Positions 26,001 through 37,579 of a stretch of DNA of 64,000 bases are shown piece after piece. Below the pieces are notes generated by a model. It searched no databases. It was not told the DNA's origin and worked only from the letters and a program-made list of their open reading frames with translations. Each line of letters starts with the position of its first letter. Position 1 is the stretch's first letter. The stretch lies in assembly GCF_000346465.2 (NCBI RefSeq), contig NC_034012.1:2939134-3003133 (forward strand), read 5' to 3'. Position numbers and translations under genes: made by a program. This DNA comes from Prunus persica (lineage: Eukaryota > Streptophyta > Magnoliopsida > Rosales > Rosaceae).

Positions 26001-27552
26001 TCTAGTATTATATTGAATTTTGATTAAATTTTTTTATATACCAACGATATTAGAGAAGAGAAATTCGAATTCATGACTTCGGGCTATATAAGTTCTTGGT
26101 TTTTGTATGGTGCGTATTATATATTGTTGTGATGTATGTGAGTGCAATTGATTAACCTACTGCTATCTGACACGTGCCAATGGATGAACCACTGGATGAG
26201 ATAACATTTCAATCATATCTGAACTCTGTCACACCTTTTTTATTTGTTGGCCCCAAATGGTGGGACTGTCAAGTGTCAAGAAAATTCATAGAAGGGGGAT
26301 CAGAACATGGGTTTGCTCATCAAAGGCTCAACCATCTGCCACCAGCCAATGTGAAAAAAAAAGGGTCAAACCCTACTGTGATTACCTTTACAGGATGCCC
26401 TTGGCACCATCTATATCTAATTAATCATTCTCTAAGAGAACAATGCTTAAAGACATGCCATATACCCACTTGTTAGCTAGTGCAAGCTAGATTTGCATTA
26501 TCCTATACATGGTGGAAAAAAACTTTGTGTGGGGACTATCATTTTCCATCCACCTCAATGTGACTTTGATCATCATATTAACAAATATATTCATCCTAAC
26601 TTTAATATATCTGGAAAGAAAAAAGAAAAGAAAAAAAAAAAGCAGATGATGAGTTTGGATGATGTCTTTCCCATCAAAGGTGCCATCATACTTTATCAGA
26701 AGTGTATCCGACTTTATTATTGAACTCAACACATCTCGTGTATTCCAAAAGATGTGATTAATAACATAATTAGTAAATACGAAAGATAGATGTGCCTATA
26801 ACATTTTATTATCGTGATTAATTTTCACCACATAAGATTTATGCAATATTAACACTTCCCAATAATGGGAGATATGGAATAATCATTACACTAATATTGG
26901 CAATACAAAAAGACTACCGACACTTGTGCGAATTTCATTTTCATTTTCTTGACGAAATTGTATGACATAAAGGTAAATTATTAGATAATATATTGCAATG
27001 GCACTTCAATAATCATATCACAATCACCTTATTTGTAACTTCAAATTTCATTCCATGTATGTGATAACATCGGGAACTGGTTTCTCTCTCAAAAGCTTTT
27101 CCCTTAGATAATGAACTCCTTCATCCACAGAAAAGGAAGAAAAACTAAGCAAAACCAAAAACCCATAACAAGTTTCTTCATCTTTTCTCCTCTCCAACAT
27201 TACAAAATTAAATCATTGCATGAAACAATTAAAACACAAACACACACACCGCACTGAACTATGACCCAATTATGGCCTTCAAATATATATATTTTTCCTG
27301 CGAACCCACCACAAAATAAAAACAATAATTAACACCCTCATAGACTCATAGTAGACCTTGTTGCATATTATTTCTTCTTTCTCTATTAGTTCCTTCCTAT
27401 ATATACAAAAAACAGAAGAAAAAAAAAGGGAAAAACAAAGGAAAAGAGGTAGAAAGAAAGAATAATAGGCAGCAACCCTATTGGCCATATGAACCTTCAA
27501 AATGAATGATGAGAACTAAGAAGAAGATGATGAAAAGAAGAAGCCGACAATA
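23077..27552. other. Spacer between the trihelix gene and the PADRE gene
   Basis: The first 150-250 bases are the GC-rich, G-rich leader and promoter of the trihelix gene. The rest is AT-rich with a degraded hAT-like MITE at 24811-25047 and the 3' UTR of the PADRE gene at the right end. ORFs of up to 121 codons (23286 +) do not resemble proteins. Confidence 0.5.
24811..25047. mobile_element. Degenerate hAT-like MITE
   Basis: The left end reads GGGCTCATTTGAGACTGTTT and the right end ACAAAAGCACTCCCAAACAA, whose reverse complement aligns loosely with the left end. The interior (TCTCTAAGAAGTATTTATGC, AGTGTTTTTTGA, GTGTTTCTCTAAAAAGAG) resembles short non-autonomous hAT elements common in plant genomes. 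Borders are approximate and the target duplication is not evident. Confidence 0.5.
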
Positions 27553-28086
27553 TTACACATCACTTGGTGACTCACATATGCTCTCTAAATGAGGCCTCCA
27601 CACCCCAACACGTCCTCGCCGCCGATCCCTCTGAGACGAATGCTTCTCCGACAGTATTTCGCTCAAGTACTGATCAGATATCAAGAGGTTGGTCATGGCG
27701 ATGCTGTTCATCACAACGTTGTTGTTGGTGGTGGTGTTGGTCTCTGTGTCCTTAACCCTTTTCTTCTTTGCCGACGATCTTGTCTTCGCTGATGTCTTTT
27801 CGGATGTCTTAGAAGCAGCAGGCACTGGCATGAGGAAGTAAATCTTTCCGCGTTGCAGCTCAGCATCGGGTGGAACAATCACGATCTTGGGGACGACACC
27901 GTTGTGATCGGACGGCGATGAGGAGGGCTTCTTGAGGACGTGCTTAGGGTAGGCCTTCATGATCTCGCTGGCCCGGATTGTGCCGCTGATCTCTTCGACT
28001 TTGCCATTACAGTGTACGACTCTAATCACATCCAGAGCTCCACATGGCAGAATGCAAGAGATGCAGCACCTGATGGTGTTTTTCAT
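27553..28086 (-). CDS. PADRE / DUF4228 domain protein
   Basis: An intronless gene of 177 residues. The family-defining N-terminus (CCISCILPCGALDVIRVVH, then GKVEEISGTIRASEIMKAYP and HVLKKPSS) is followed by PKIVIVPPDAELQRGKIYFL, a Lys/Ser/Asn-rich linker, and the conserved tail LLISDQYLSEILSEK, RRRGRVGVWRPHLESI and ESPSDV. PADRE proteins are plant-specific, often induced by pathogens or abiotic stress, and of unknown molecular function. Length and motif order are normal. Residue 2 is Lys, whereas I recall many relatives starting MGN with a possible myristoylation site; whether Lys is usual in this subgroup I cannot tell. A CT-rich leader with GA runs lies upstream at about 28130-28275. The first ATG is used. 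Confidence 0.92.
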   Translation of the reverse strand: MKNTIRCCISCILPCGALDVIRVVHCNGKVEEISGTIRASEIMKAYPKHVLKKPSSSPSDHNGVVPKIVIVPPDAELQRGKIYFLMPVPAASKTSEKTSAKTRSSAKKKRVKDTETNTTTNNNVVMNSIAMTNLLISDQYLSEILSEKHSSQRDRRRGRVGVWRPHLESICESPSDV

Positions 28087-29517
28087 GGCTGCTGCTTCTT
28101 CCTACTGATTTCTCTTTCTCCAAAGGTCTCTCTCATAGAGAGAGAAAGAGAAGAGGAGGAGGAGGAGGAGGAGAAGAAAGGAAGAAGTAGGGAATGAAAG
28201 AGAATGAGAAAGAAAAGTCTCTTTAATTAACCCTTTTGTTTTTTTTTGCCTATGAGAGAGAGAGAGAGAGAGAGCTCTCTAGCTATGAGAGAATGAGAAT
28301 CAGTATCAGTGACCTAAAAGAAAATTGTACCAAATGATGGTTTTATTATATAGTAGAGAGCTTTTTCTTTATCTCTTTTTTCTATACGGAAATCTTTTTG
28401 ATTTGTGGGATGGGAGGGATGAGGTGATGGGGGAATTTTTTTGCTCATGAGTTGCTTAGGATGAAATTCATGGCATGAATAATTGCACCTCACTCTGTAC
28501 TTTGCCCTTTTGGGATCCATCATTTAGGGCCCCCTCTCCCATCCCTCTCCCCTTCTCCTTCACCAAGTTCAATAATTTGGGGTTGGTTTTAAAGGGTTGG
28601 GGGCCTTATGGGTGGCACATGTTGGTGCACGACTGCCAGCAAAGGGGTACCCTGGCTGATGATCAAGTGTTTTGGTCTAGGCCTTACACGTGTCAAAACA
28701 TGATTGAACATCTACGATCACTACCATTTACTAATGTAGGTGTGTGTGGAGGCTACTTGTGTGTGGGGTTCATTGAGAAAGAGTGAGAGAGAAATCGATC
28801 GGCTTTGTTGGGAGTGAATTGGGAAATGAGGGTAGGAAATGGGGCATAGGGAAAATCTTCTTTTGAGAGGGGTTTTGTGATCTTTCAACGTTTCAATATC
28901 CCGAGCAAGATCATGTGGGTTGTGGTTTTCATTGGAAAGTGAGGTGTGATGGACTATAACTTCTTTAACTTTATACCTCCTTTCTGGTTTCAGGTTTGTG
29001 AAGTGGTTTGACCCCAGTCAATCTATTAGCCTATTTTGCCTATTTGCAAAGGGATTTGTTCACATCATCTTCAAATAGTACGTCTCACACTAATCAATAA
29101 CTCACAGTTATCGCTTTATTTATACACAACATTATTGATTATAAACCTCGTTTATAAATTACAAAGATGATTTCTAATCTAAAATATAATGAAGTTATAA
29201 TTCAAGTTGATCGATGAGAACAAGAAATGCGATAATTTTTTTCTTCTATCGTAATTTAGACTTTAATGATGTTGGTGGAAGTAAATCAAAAAGTCCGAAG
29301 ATAAGATCATGACACCTGAGAAATTATTCAACTTGATCACTTCAGAAAAGAATTCCCAAGATTGATTTGATGTCCATAATATTATCATATTGACCTTTAG
29401 AACATCTCCTTGGAGCCGACCAATTGATTTGATATAAGAAAAATAATGTAGCTATAGTAAAAAATAAAGTTCGATAATTGCAAGTTAATTGTGTCCCATC
29501 CATAACATGCCCCCCTT

Positions 29518-29542
29518 CCCCCCCCCCCCCCCCCCCCCCCCC
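29518..29542. repeat. Poly-C homopolymer
   Basis: 25 consecutive C followed by 8 A. Such long C runs are rare in plant DNA and prone to length error in sequencing. Confidence 0.9.
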
Positions 29543-30112
29543 AAAAAAAATATATGTGAGACGTAGGACCTTAGTCTTAGTGCGGCAAACATGTGAGGCA
29601 CGGAGGGGGAGGGGCCATACATACATGGTGTTTCATTTTTGTATTTGCAATGAATATATATATTTGGAAATGGAAATTCAGATTTCAAAACTATTAGGTT
29701 GTGGACCCAAAAATTACATATCCACTATATTGAGGGTGCAGCAAATATTATAAAGCTCCTTTTCTTTTGCATGTGAATGTGTTGGAATAGTGGATTAGGT
29801 AAAATTCAAATCCGGAGCCCACAAAAGTCTACTAAAACTTTGCAAAAAGAAATAAAGAATTGTGTTCGGAAATGTTTATGAATGACTTAATATTCATTTG
29901 TTTATTGTTATATTATCTGCGAGATATTATAATAATGGAGGCCGAACAAATCCAAACCTTATTAATGAGTCGTTCCGGAAGGGTCCAAATTTCGCCAGCT
30001 GAAAATTCAACCCCATTCTAAAATTACGGGACCCTGTTTGGTACCCCACGACCAAAAACAAGCTATTCCAAAATCCATTTATCATGTCAAAGGCTGCCTT
30101 TCTACACCCGAT

Positions 30113-30410
30113 GTGCGGTTCTAACTTATAAATTAAGTTGAGAAAAAGATTGTATGTTTTAGATTAAGTTGATTATGTTTGCTCGCTACAGTTCGGTGTG
30201 CGGTTCTAATTTATAAATTAAGTTGAGAAAAAGATTGTATGGTTTATATTAATTTATAAATTAAGTTGAGAAAAAGATTGTATGGTTTATATTAAGTTGA
30301 TCATGTTTGCTTGCTACAGTTCGGTGTGCAGTTCTAACTTATAAATTAAGTTGAGAAAAAGATTGTATGGTTTAGATTAAGTTGATCATGTTTGCTCGCT
30401 ACAGTTCGGT
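30113..30410. repeat. Tandem repeat, 85-bp unit, three copies
   Basis: Units 30113-30197 (85 bp), 30198-30325 (128 bp) and 30326-30410 (85 bp). Each starts GTGCGGTTCTAA or GTGCAGTTCTAA and ends GCTACAGTTCG plus GT. The middle unit is 43 bp longer because the segment around TTATAAATTAAGTTGAGAA is duplicated inside it. Divergence between units is only a few bases. Confidence 0.9.
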
Positions 30411-30944
30411 GTGCATGCATTGCATACGTAAACTGTAGTAAGTATACTCATTAACTTATGATTGATAATCGTTGATTTATACATAAATAATATATTACAG
30501 GTACTTGTGAGTCGTGACAATATTTTGTTGAAAATATTTACTTTGGAAAGGAGGAATTCAATACAGAACATAGGATGCAAAAATAACTGCTTTTACGCGC
30601 TTGAGCTACAACTCTCTTGTCATGTATAGAACGAATTTTGATTAGTTAGACAGAGCCTGAATCGAAATTTACGAAAATGGAGGCAGACTTGGCCCGCCTA
30701 CGTTTATGGATTAAAATCTGGAGCCCGGCCTTGAAGATTTAGGGCCTGGCCCCATTTTACATGCTTGGTTAGTCCAATTTATCCCACATGAGTAGTCCAG
30801 TCCTATAACGATGGTCCAGTCCAAGGGCTGAGCACATGCTTCACAAAAATGAAATATCGAGAAAAGACGATTAAATCCGAAATGGAAAAATGAAAATTAG
30901 TTTCGAACTTTCCACATTCCAAGACGATGACAAGCGAAAACAAT

Positions 30945-31155
30945 AAAGTAAATTTAGGTTTTACTCATAAAAAAACTTTCACTTTTGGAAAAAACCAAAG
31001 CTTTTTGAAAAAAGACAGAATAACCTCTCAACTTTCAAACCAAAGACATGCAAATGTAAAGGATTTCTTAGGAAATCAAAAAATAAATAAGGACAATTTT
31101 GTCCATTTTTGCTTCTTTTAAAAATTTTCTCTCTCCTTTGGGCTTTTCCAAAATC
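30945..31155. repeat. Dispersed repeat, copy A
   Basis: The reverse complement of this segment closely resembles 36911-37120. Shared blocks include TTTACATTTGCATGTCTTTG and GATTTCCTAAG. The function of the element is unknown. Confidence 0.65.
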
Positions 31156-31331
31156 TCCCAAACAATAATAAAATAAAATAAAATAAAATAAAATAAAACA
31201 AAACAATGATGAGAGAAAAAGAAAAGAAAAGAAAAAAGAAAAAATCCAAAGGTCTCAGACCGTGAGATCCCCAAAATCCAAACGCCAGACGCAGAGAGAG
31301 CACCGGAAATTCCACCTCGATTGGACTAACA

Positions 31332-32306
31332 ATGCCAGTATTTAAAACCCCGTTCAACGGCTACTCCATCAAGTTCAGCCCCTTCTACGAGTCTCGGCTC
31401 GCCGTCGCCACCTCCCAAAATTTCGGCATCCTCGGCAACGGCCGCCTCCACGTTATCGACCTCTCCCCGGCCCCGCTGGGCCCCGCCGCACCCCACCAGC
31501 CAATCACCGAGCTCATCGCCTATGACACCGCCGACGGCGTATACGACGTCGCATGGTCCGAGTCCCACGACTCCCTTCTAGTCGCCGCCATCGCCGACGG
31601 CTCAGTCAAGCTCTACGACGTCGCTCTGCCCCCCGCCTCCAACCCCCTCCGCTCCCTCCATGAGCACACGCGCGAGGTCAGCTCCGCCGACTACAACCCC
31701 ACGCGCCGCGACTCCTTCCTCACCTCCTCCTGGGACGACACCGTCAAGCTGTGGACCGTTGACCGGCCCGCCTCCGTCCGGACCTTCAAGGAGCACGCCT
31801 ACTGCGTCTACTCCGCCGTCTGGAACCCTCGCCACGCCGACGTCTTCGCCTCCGCCTCCGGCGACTGCACCCTACGCGTCTGGGACGTGCGTGAGCCTGG
31901 CTCCACCATGATCATCCCCGCTCACGAGCTCGAGATCCTCGCGTGCGATTGGAACAAGTACGACGACTGCTGCATCTCCACGGCCTCCGTCGACAAGTCG
32001 ATCAAAGTTTGGGACGTGAGGAGCATTAGGGTTCCGATCTCGGTGCTCAACGGCCACAGCTACGCGGTGAGGAAAATCAAGTTCTCGCCGCACAGGCAGA
32101 GCTTGATGATGTCGTGCTCATACGACATGTCGGTTTGCTTGTGGGATTATATGATGGAGGACGCGCTGGTAGCTCGGTACGACCATCACACCGAATTCGT
32201 GGTTGGTGTGGATATGAGTGTTCTTGTGGAGGGGCTTCTGGCAAGTACTGGCTGGGATGAGCTTGCGTACGTTTGGCAGCACGGGACCGACCCCAGAGCG
32301 CCTTAA
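31332..32306 (+). CDS. PEX7: Peroxin 7, PTS2 receptor (WD-repeat protein)
   Basis: An intronless gene of 324 residues. PEX7 binds the N-terminal PTS2 signal of peroxisomal enzymes in the cytosol and, with PEX5 as co-receptor in plants, delivers them to the peroxisomal import machinery. The N-terminus MPVFKTPFNGYSIKFSPFYE and the blocks TRRDSFLTSSWDDTVKLW, FKEHAYCVYSAVWNP, FASASGDCTLRVWDVREPG, CDWNKYDDC and STGWDELAYVWQ are diagnostic. WD-type dipeptides end several blades (VKLW, LRVWDV, IKVWDV, VCLWDY), consistent with a six- or seven-bladed propeller. Length is close to plant orthologues (about 317), with a slightly longer Pro/Ala-rich loop near residues 47-58. The coding region is much more GC-rich than its surroundings. 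The lack of introns matches what I know of Arabidopsis PEX7. Confidence 0.97.
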   Translation: MPVFKTPFNGYSIKFSPFYESRLAVATSQNFGILGNGRLHVIDLSPAPLGPAAPHQPITELIAYDTADGVYDVAWSESHDSLLVAAIADGSVKLYDVALPPASNPLRSLHEHTREVSSADYNPTRRDSFLTSSWDDTVKLWTVDRPASVRTFKEHAYCVYSAVWNPRHADVFASASGDCTLRVWDVREPGSTMIIPAHELEILACDWNKYDDCCISTASVDKSIKVWDVRSIRVPISVLNGHSYAVRKIKFSPHRQSLMMSCSYDMSVCLWDYMMEDALVARYDHHTEFVVGVDMSVLVEGLLASTGWDELAYVWQHGTDPRAP

Positions 32307-33952
32307 AAGGGTAGTTTCTGATTTTCTTGTGATAGTTTTTGAATTGTGAATTTTGTGATTGCTCCAATGCTGCTGTTACTGAATCATAATCCCTTTGATC
32401 TTGTATAGAAGATTTAATAAACAAGAAGCTTTATTTTTTTGTTCTTTGGCTTCTTTGATGGGAATGGGATTGCCTATGTTTGCTTGATAAAATTCGGAGC
32501 CTCAATTAGTTAACAGCACTGCTTTTTTTCATTATGGTTCTTGCTATTCTGGGATGATCATTTTTTGTGCTTAGTGCTACATGAGACAGTCACTTGATTT
32601 CTTCAGCAAGATAGAAATGATAGAGACATTGCAATTGATAGAAATGATAGAGACATTGCAATTGGTACTCACGGTGGATTGCGGGAGAAAGCCATGGGTG
32701 GCATTTGTATGGATTATGGTTTGCCATCAGATTATGCCAGTTCCTAATTTTTCTATACGCCTATTATTGATGCTTGACTTACATGCTCTCTTATGATTTG
32801 GTATTTCCGATTTGGTTTCAATGCACACAATTAACACTATCTGCTTGGACTATGTTTGTTGCTTGAAGGTAAAGCTGTTGGTTATTCAGAAATGTTATAG
32901 TAGGCCAAGGTTTTGAAAGTCATTAATGGCCTTATCGGTAGAAATGGACTCGCTAAGTGTGCTTGTGCGTGCCCAAGAGAAGCAGGGTATAAGTTCCAGA
33001 GTTTTAGTGGATGTACTTGTAGGACCAAAAAATGGTTAAGCTCTTTGGATTTATAACATTTAGTGCGTTCTTGGATGCATATAGGATTCTGCAGAGTAAA
33101 AGTGCTTACCCTGCTATTGAAAAGTGCTATCTTGCAACATTTCAGCATGTCTCGTAGAAATTTTGATTTAGGATGAAAAGCTAGGAAAGAAAATGACACT
33201 AGGAAGCTTGAAACAGTGACTTGATCTCAGCACCCCAACCTATTAATTGGATTTATGTTTTTATTTCCGTCGTTTCTTTGTCAAGTAAAGCATTAACTAC
33301 AGTTTCTTCAGCTATTCAATTCTACATTTGTCCTGCATTACAGTTTAGGCAATCAGTTGGATTTGTTCCTAGCATGGGATGGGAGTGCACTATACGGTCA
33401 CTTTGAAACCTTCCCAGCAAACTGGGTAGTCAATAAACTTATTAGCCGGAGTCCAGAAAGCAGGTAGAGCAAAAAATGTTCGTTTGATCTCGACACCAGA
33501 AAGAAGCCAAGTTTCCATTTTCTGTTTGGTGAGTGATCATCATACCTTTCCCAAATTTGTAATTTGAAATAGGATTAGTGCACATAAAATGGAGATCAGA
33601 AGTGTAGACTTTTGGTCAGTAGAAACTCAAATGAAGTGTGCAGAAGTCAAAATTCTTTTAACATGCTGTAATTAGCTTCGGTGCTTTGTGTGGGCCAATG
33701 TTAAGCTGCCCGCATAGGCGCACTAGATTTTATTTCTGCTGTTGAGCTTTGGTTCCTTCTATGATTATATGATTAGGATCCAAATACAGGGAAGGCAAAT
33801 GAGAATTCAAGAAATCTGATTTACCCCAATGAAAATTCGTATAAAACAATGTAAATTAAGAATCCAAATTGAGGTTACTCTTTTGATGCAGAACTAGGAT
33901 GATGAAATTTTTGTGTGTGATTCTTGAATATTGTGACGTGGTATGACTCGTC

Positions 33953-33958
33953 CACGTG
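33953..33958 (+). promoter_or_regulatory. CACGTG (G-box/ABRE core) upstream of the PYL gene
   Basis: CCACGTGGC lies about 600 bases before the PYL start codon, with a second ACGT core (GTGACGTGG) about 20 bases to its left. Paired ACGT cores are typical of ABA-responsive promoters. Use at this locus is inference. Confidence 0.35.
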
Positions 33959-34073
33959 GCCATATTATAATATAGTTAACTGCAATTAGGTTCATTTGCT
34001 TAGTTGGATGACAGCGAATGTATACAGCTGGAAGAGTGAACTACGTATATTTGACAATTGTCACGCAGGCTCT

Positions 34074-34160
34074 TTGCTGACATGTCAAGATATGGTCCAC
34101 ATGGACACATCTTGCCATCATTGCTGACATGTCAAGATATGGTGGTCCACTTGGACACAA
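34074..34160. repeat. Imperfect tandem duplication in the PYL upstream region
   Basis: Two copies of a unit built on TTGCTGACATGTCAAGATAT followed by GGTCCAC and TGGACACA, about 47 bp apart. Each contains the palindrome TGACATGTCA. Confidence 0.85.
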
Positions 34161-34480
34161 GCGTTAAACGAAGAGAACCTGTCCTTCACATAAAGATGAA
34201 AGTTTTTAGTCTGAGAATCGGGAAGTAATAAGGCTTCGCAAAAGACAAGCGAATACTAGAAACAAGAAACGAGCACATGAAAAGCACATGAGAAAGCACA
34301 GTCCAATCCAATGGCAACTTGGCAAGGGCTAACTTAGACGCCAAGCACACAATTCATCAAAAACTCCAAGTCCCAAGACATCCTTAAGCCTGCCATGAGA
34401 AGCCAAACTTTCTTTGTTTTTCATGAAGTAACTAACCACACACGGATGTGAGCAAACCAAAACCACCGCCCTTACCTTCT

Positions 34481-34490
34481 TTATATATAA
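34481..34490 (+). promoter_or_regulatory. TATA box of the PYL gene
   Basis: TTATATATAA lies 69-78 bases before the chosen ATG (34559) and 33 bases after an earlier in-frame ATG (34448). That earlier ATG is therefore upstream of transcription start and unlikely to be used. Confidence 0.75.
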
Positions 34491-34558
34491 CCCTAAACTC
34501 ACATTGTCTCCAACCTCAACAGCAAACAACGACTTGTCACCTGAAGCCTTGGCTTGAG

Positions 34559-35104
34559 ATGGTGGTATTTTATCCAACCCAAAAGCAACAAACCCCAACC
34601 AAAACACAGCTCATGATCAGCAGCTACCATAGCCACACTCTGTTACCAAACCAGTGTGGCTCGAGCCTTGTCCAAACCATCGACGCCCCGCTGCCCCTGG
34701 TCTGGTCCGTCCTCCGCCAATTCGACAACCCTCAAGCCTACAAGCAGTTCATCAAGAGCTGCAGCATGCGTGCCGGCAATGGAGGCATCGGAAGCATCCG
34801 GGAAGTCGTGGTTAAAACCGGCTTGCCGGCGAAAACCAGCATGGAGAGGCTGGATGAGCTCGACGACAACATGCATGTCATGCATTATAGCATTGTTGGT
34901 GGAGATCACAGGCTTGCAAATTACAGTTCTACCACTACCGTGCACGGAGAAGAGGAAGGGAAGGCTGTTGTGATTCAGTCGTATGTGGTGGATGTGCCTG
35001 CCGGGAGCAGCGAGGAGGACACTTGTTTGTTTACTAATACGATCATAGGCTGCAATCTTAAGTCGCTGGCTAAAGTCACAGAAAAGATGGCTGCTAATAA
35101 TTAA
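34559..35104 (+). CDS. PYL: PYR/PYL/RCAR abscisic acid receptor
   Basis: A single-exon gene of 181 residues from the chosen ATG. These START-fold soluble receptors bind ABA in the cytosol and nucleus and then inhibit clade A PP2C phosphatases. Visible features are [20 protein letters not shown], the ABA-contacting Lys in QFIKSC (about K66), the gate loop TGLPA (residues 87-91), ERLDELDD, the latch GGDHRLANY (with H117-R118-L119), [15 protein letters not shown], and the C-terminal helix [13 protein letters not shown]. The intronless structure and GIGSIREV place it with PYL4-6/11-13-type receptors. The gate normally reads SGLPA; here the Ser is Thr and it is preceded by Lys. The 37-codon N-terminal extension to the ATG at 34448 is rejected because a TATA box lies inside it. 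Confidence 0.93.
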   Translation: MVVFYPTQKQQTPTKTQLMISSYHSHTLLPNQCGSSLVQTIDAPLPLVWSVLRQFDNPQAYKQFIKSCSMRAGNGGIGSIREVVVKTGLPAKTSMERLDELDDNMHVMHYSIVGGDHRLANYSSTTTVHGEEEGKAVVIQSYVVDVPAGSSEEDTCLFTNTIIGCNLKSLAKVTEKMAANN

Positions 35105-36910
35105 TTAGCTTGTAGGCTTAAAGGGTTTTTAATCTTTTTTTGGTTAGAGGTTAAAGCTGGTAATTGTAATTACTTATATTTGAGAGTTGAGAAGGTAGCT
35201 TCCCCATTTGGCTTGTTACATATTTTGTGCATGGGTAGTGCGGTTGATGTTGACTTCTTTCTTGTTGTAATAAATATGTGATTTTAGAGTTACTCTGCGC
35301 GTTAAGAATCTTCATATGATAGTATACATTTTACTGGGAATCAACTTTATTTTCACTCCAATTCCTTAATGAGAATGTCTCTCATGCTTATTCCGATTCA
35401 TTCACACTTTGATTGTTACATACTTCGATTTCTGATTAGTAAACATGTCATTTTTCGCTTTACTTTTGTTTTTGCGTATCCACGATGGCCATGGGAACAC
35501 CGAATATCTCACTCGGCCAGAAATACAAGCCTGAAACCAGTGGGCCACAAATCAATAAATGCATATAAAACCCATCACTATTTTTTAGTTGAAGAATGGA
35601 GAGAGCGTGACATTACATTAGATCTACCTAATACCAAATAATTATGATAATATAATGTGAGGCTCTAATATAAAACATTTGTTGGGGTTGTTATAACCTG
35701 GCATATTGTTTATTCGAAACCCTTGACAATTAGCATCAAAATGTTTATATATGCTTGAAATCATTTTTGGGATTTCCTCGGTACATATTATAACACGGAC
35801 AGAGGGCCACCAAGTCTGAAAAAACCAACCTAACAGTTTACCGGAAGTTAGTTACGTACGAGACCAGCAGATAGTTGACGCTAGAGCTTCGATTTTTCTT
35901 ATCCACAAGTATTCTGTTCTCCTAGTCGCGGCTGTTACTGTACCAAATAAATAAACAAAGTTTTCCAAACCAAAATCAGTCAGATAACTACAAATACATT
36001 CATGGGGCGGTCGTATTATATTTATACAAATATATTAATATATATTGTTATTCTTCTATACAGACATTTACACGTTAATAACGTACGGATGTCACTGTAA
36101 ATAAAAAGAAAAACAGAAAAGAATAGTAAAAAAAATACAAGACGTCAGTTATTCTTCTATACAAATATCATACATGACATCCGCACAATATAAGAGGAAT
36201 GTCTCTCAAATCCGCCCCAAATCTCCAAATTTTCTATTTAAAAAAATTTATCATACCTTATTACAAAATAAACCTGTAATAAAAAAAGTAAAAAAAATTC
36301 TCGCTTGCATGCTCTTCAAATTGATTGAATATGGGAAAGCCAAGTTATAAGAACGTACCCAGTACAAAATTCATGATAACCCCAAGAACCAAAATCAGAT
36401 CCCAAGATAAAATATTTATAAAAAAATTTATACCTTGTAACAAAAATATTTATTATGTTTTACTTGTTATATTATATTATATATTTATTAATTTAAAAAA
36501 TAAATATGACTTATTGGGCCGGGTTCAAAAATGGGATAACAATATAATTCCTGATCCGTCACCAATTGAGAATTTTTAAAATTCAGGAATCCCCATACCC
36601 CCTTTAATTTATCCCAAAATCTCACCCCATTAGGGCTGAGGACTCGACCCTTTGGAGATTTTTACCATCCCGATGTCTGTACACTGTATAGGAGAAAATA
36701 TGTATTTATATTGCTAGCAGACTCTTTGGGCAGCTCCAACTCCTATCTTAAGATAAACTCAAATACCCACGTGGAAGTTCACAAGGTACACTTGTACTTG
36801 TGACGTAACAATGTTAAAGATAATAAAGAGAAATAATCAACCATATGGATTGAGGCAGTGCGTCAAACTGGTTTGTAACTAGCTCTGTTTTTATATTTTA
36901 CTTTTTTGTG

Positions 36911-37120
36911 GATTTTGGAAAAACTTAAATGAGAGAGAAATTTTTTAAAAGAAATCAAAATGGATAAAATTGTCTTTATTTATATTTAGATTTCCTAAGG
37001 AATCATTTACATTTGCATGTCTTTGATTTAAAAATTTTTCTTTCTTTTTGAATTTTTTTTCTTTTTTTAGAAGTCAAAATTTTTTTGTAACTAAAACTTA
37101 CATTTACTTTTTTTCTTAAT
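36911..37120. repeat. Dispersed repeat, copy B
   Basis: An inverted relative of 30945-31155. It shares CATTTACATTTGCATGTCTTTG-like sequence and GATTTCCTAAGGAATC at roughly 80% identity by eye. Confidence 0.65.
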
Positions 37121-37439
37121 TTGATATTTGAACTTCAGTTTTAGTTAATTACTATCATGTTAAAGATAATAAAGACAATCAACTAATTCGTTTGTTTGTA
37201 ATTTGAGTTATGATTGTCCAGTATGAGAGTTTGCAGTAGGGTTGGTAATGAGTCGTGTCGTGTCGGGATAATAAACGTGTCAAGAATGCTCAATCCGAAC
37301 CCAACTCATTTAATAAACGTGTCGTGTCGGGTTCGGTGATCTTTTATCTTGCGGGTTTCGAGTCGTGTAACGGGTTTATAAAGAATAACATGCATGTTAC
37401 AAAACTCACAATCGAAAAAATTTTAATTAAAAAAAACAG

Positions 37440-37530
37440 AGAGAGTAGAGAAAATATAAGGAAAAGAAAGAAAGAAAAAGATAGAGAGATGCGAGAAGAG
37501 AGAAGAGAGAAGGAAAAGAAAGAAAAAAAA

Positions 37531-37579
<49 letters not shown>

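Larger units (their letters stand above)
28087..31331. other. Spacer between the PADRE gene and PEX7
   Basis: Divergent promoter region. It contains a GA tract (28253-28274), a 25-base poly-C run (29518-29542), an 85-bp tandem repeat (30113-30410), one copy of a dispersed repeat (30945-31155) and an (AAAAT)n tract near 31166-31200. No protein-coding exon was recognised. Confidence 0.55.
32307..34480. other. Spacer between PEX7 and the PYL gene
   Basis: PEX7 3' UTR followed by AT-rich sequence. A 27-bp unit around ATGATAGAGACATTGCAATT is duplicated at about 32610-32663. ACGT-type motifs and a second tandem duplication lie in the PYL promoter half. No coding exon was recognised. Confidence 0.5.

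Noticed and set aside
34448..34558. N-terminal extension of the PYL ORF to an upstream ATG
   Set aside because: A TATA box (34481-34490) lies inside it, the residues are not PYL-like, and the ATG at 34559 gives the normal family length.
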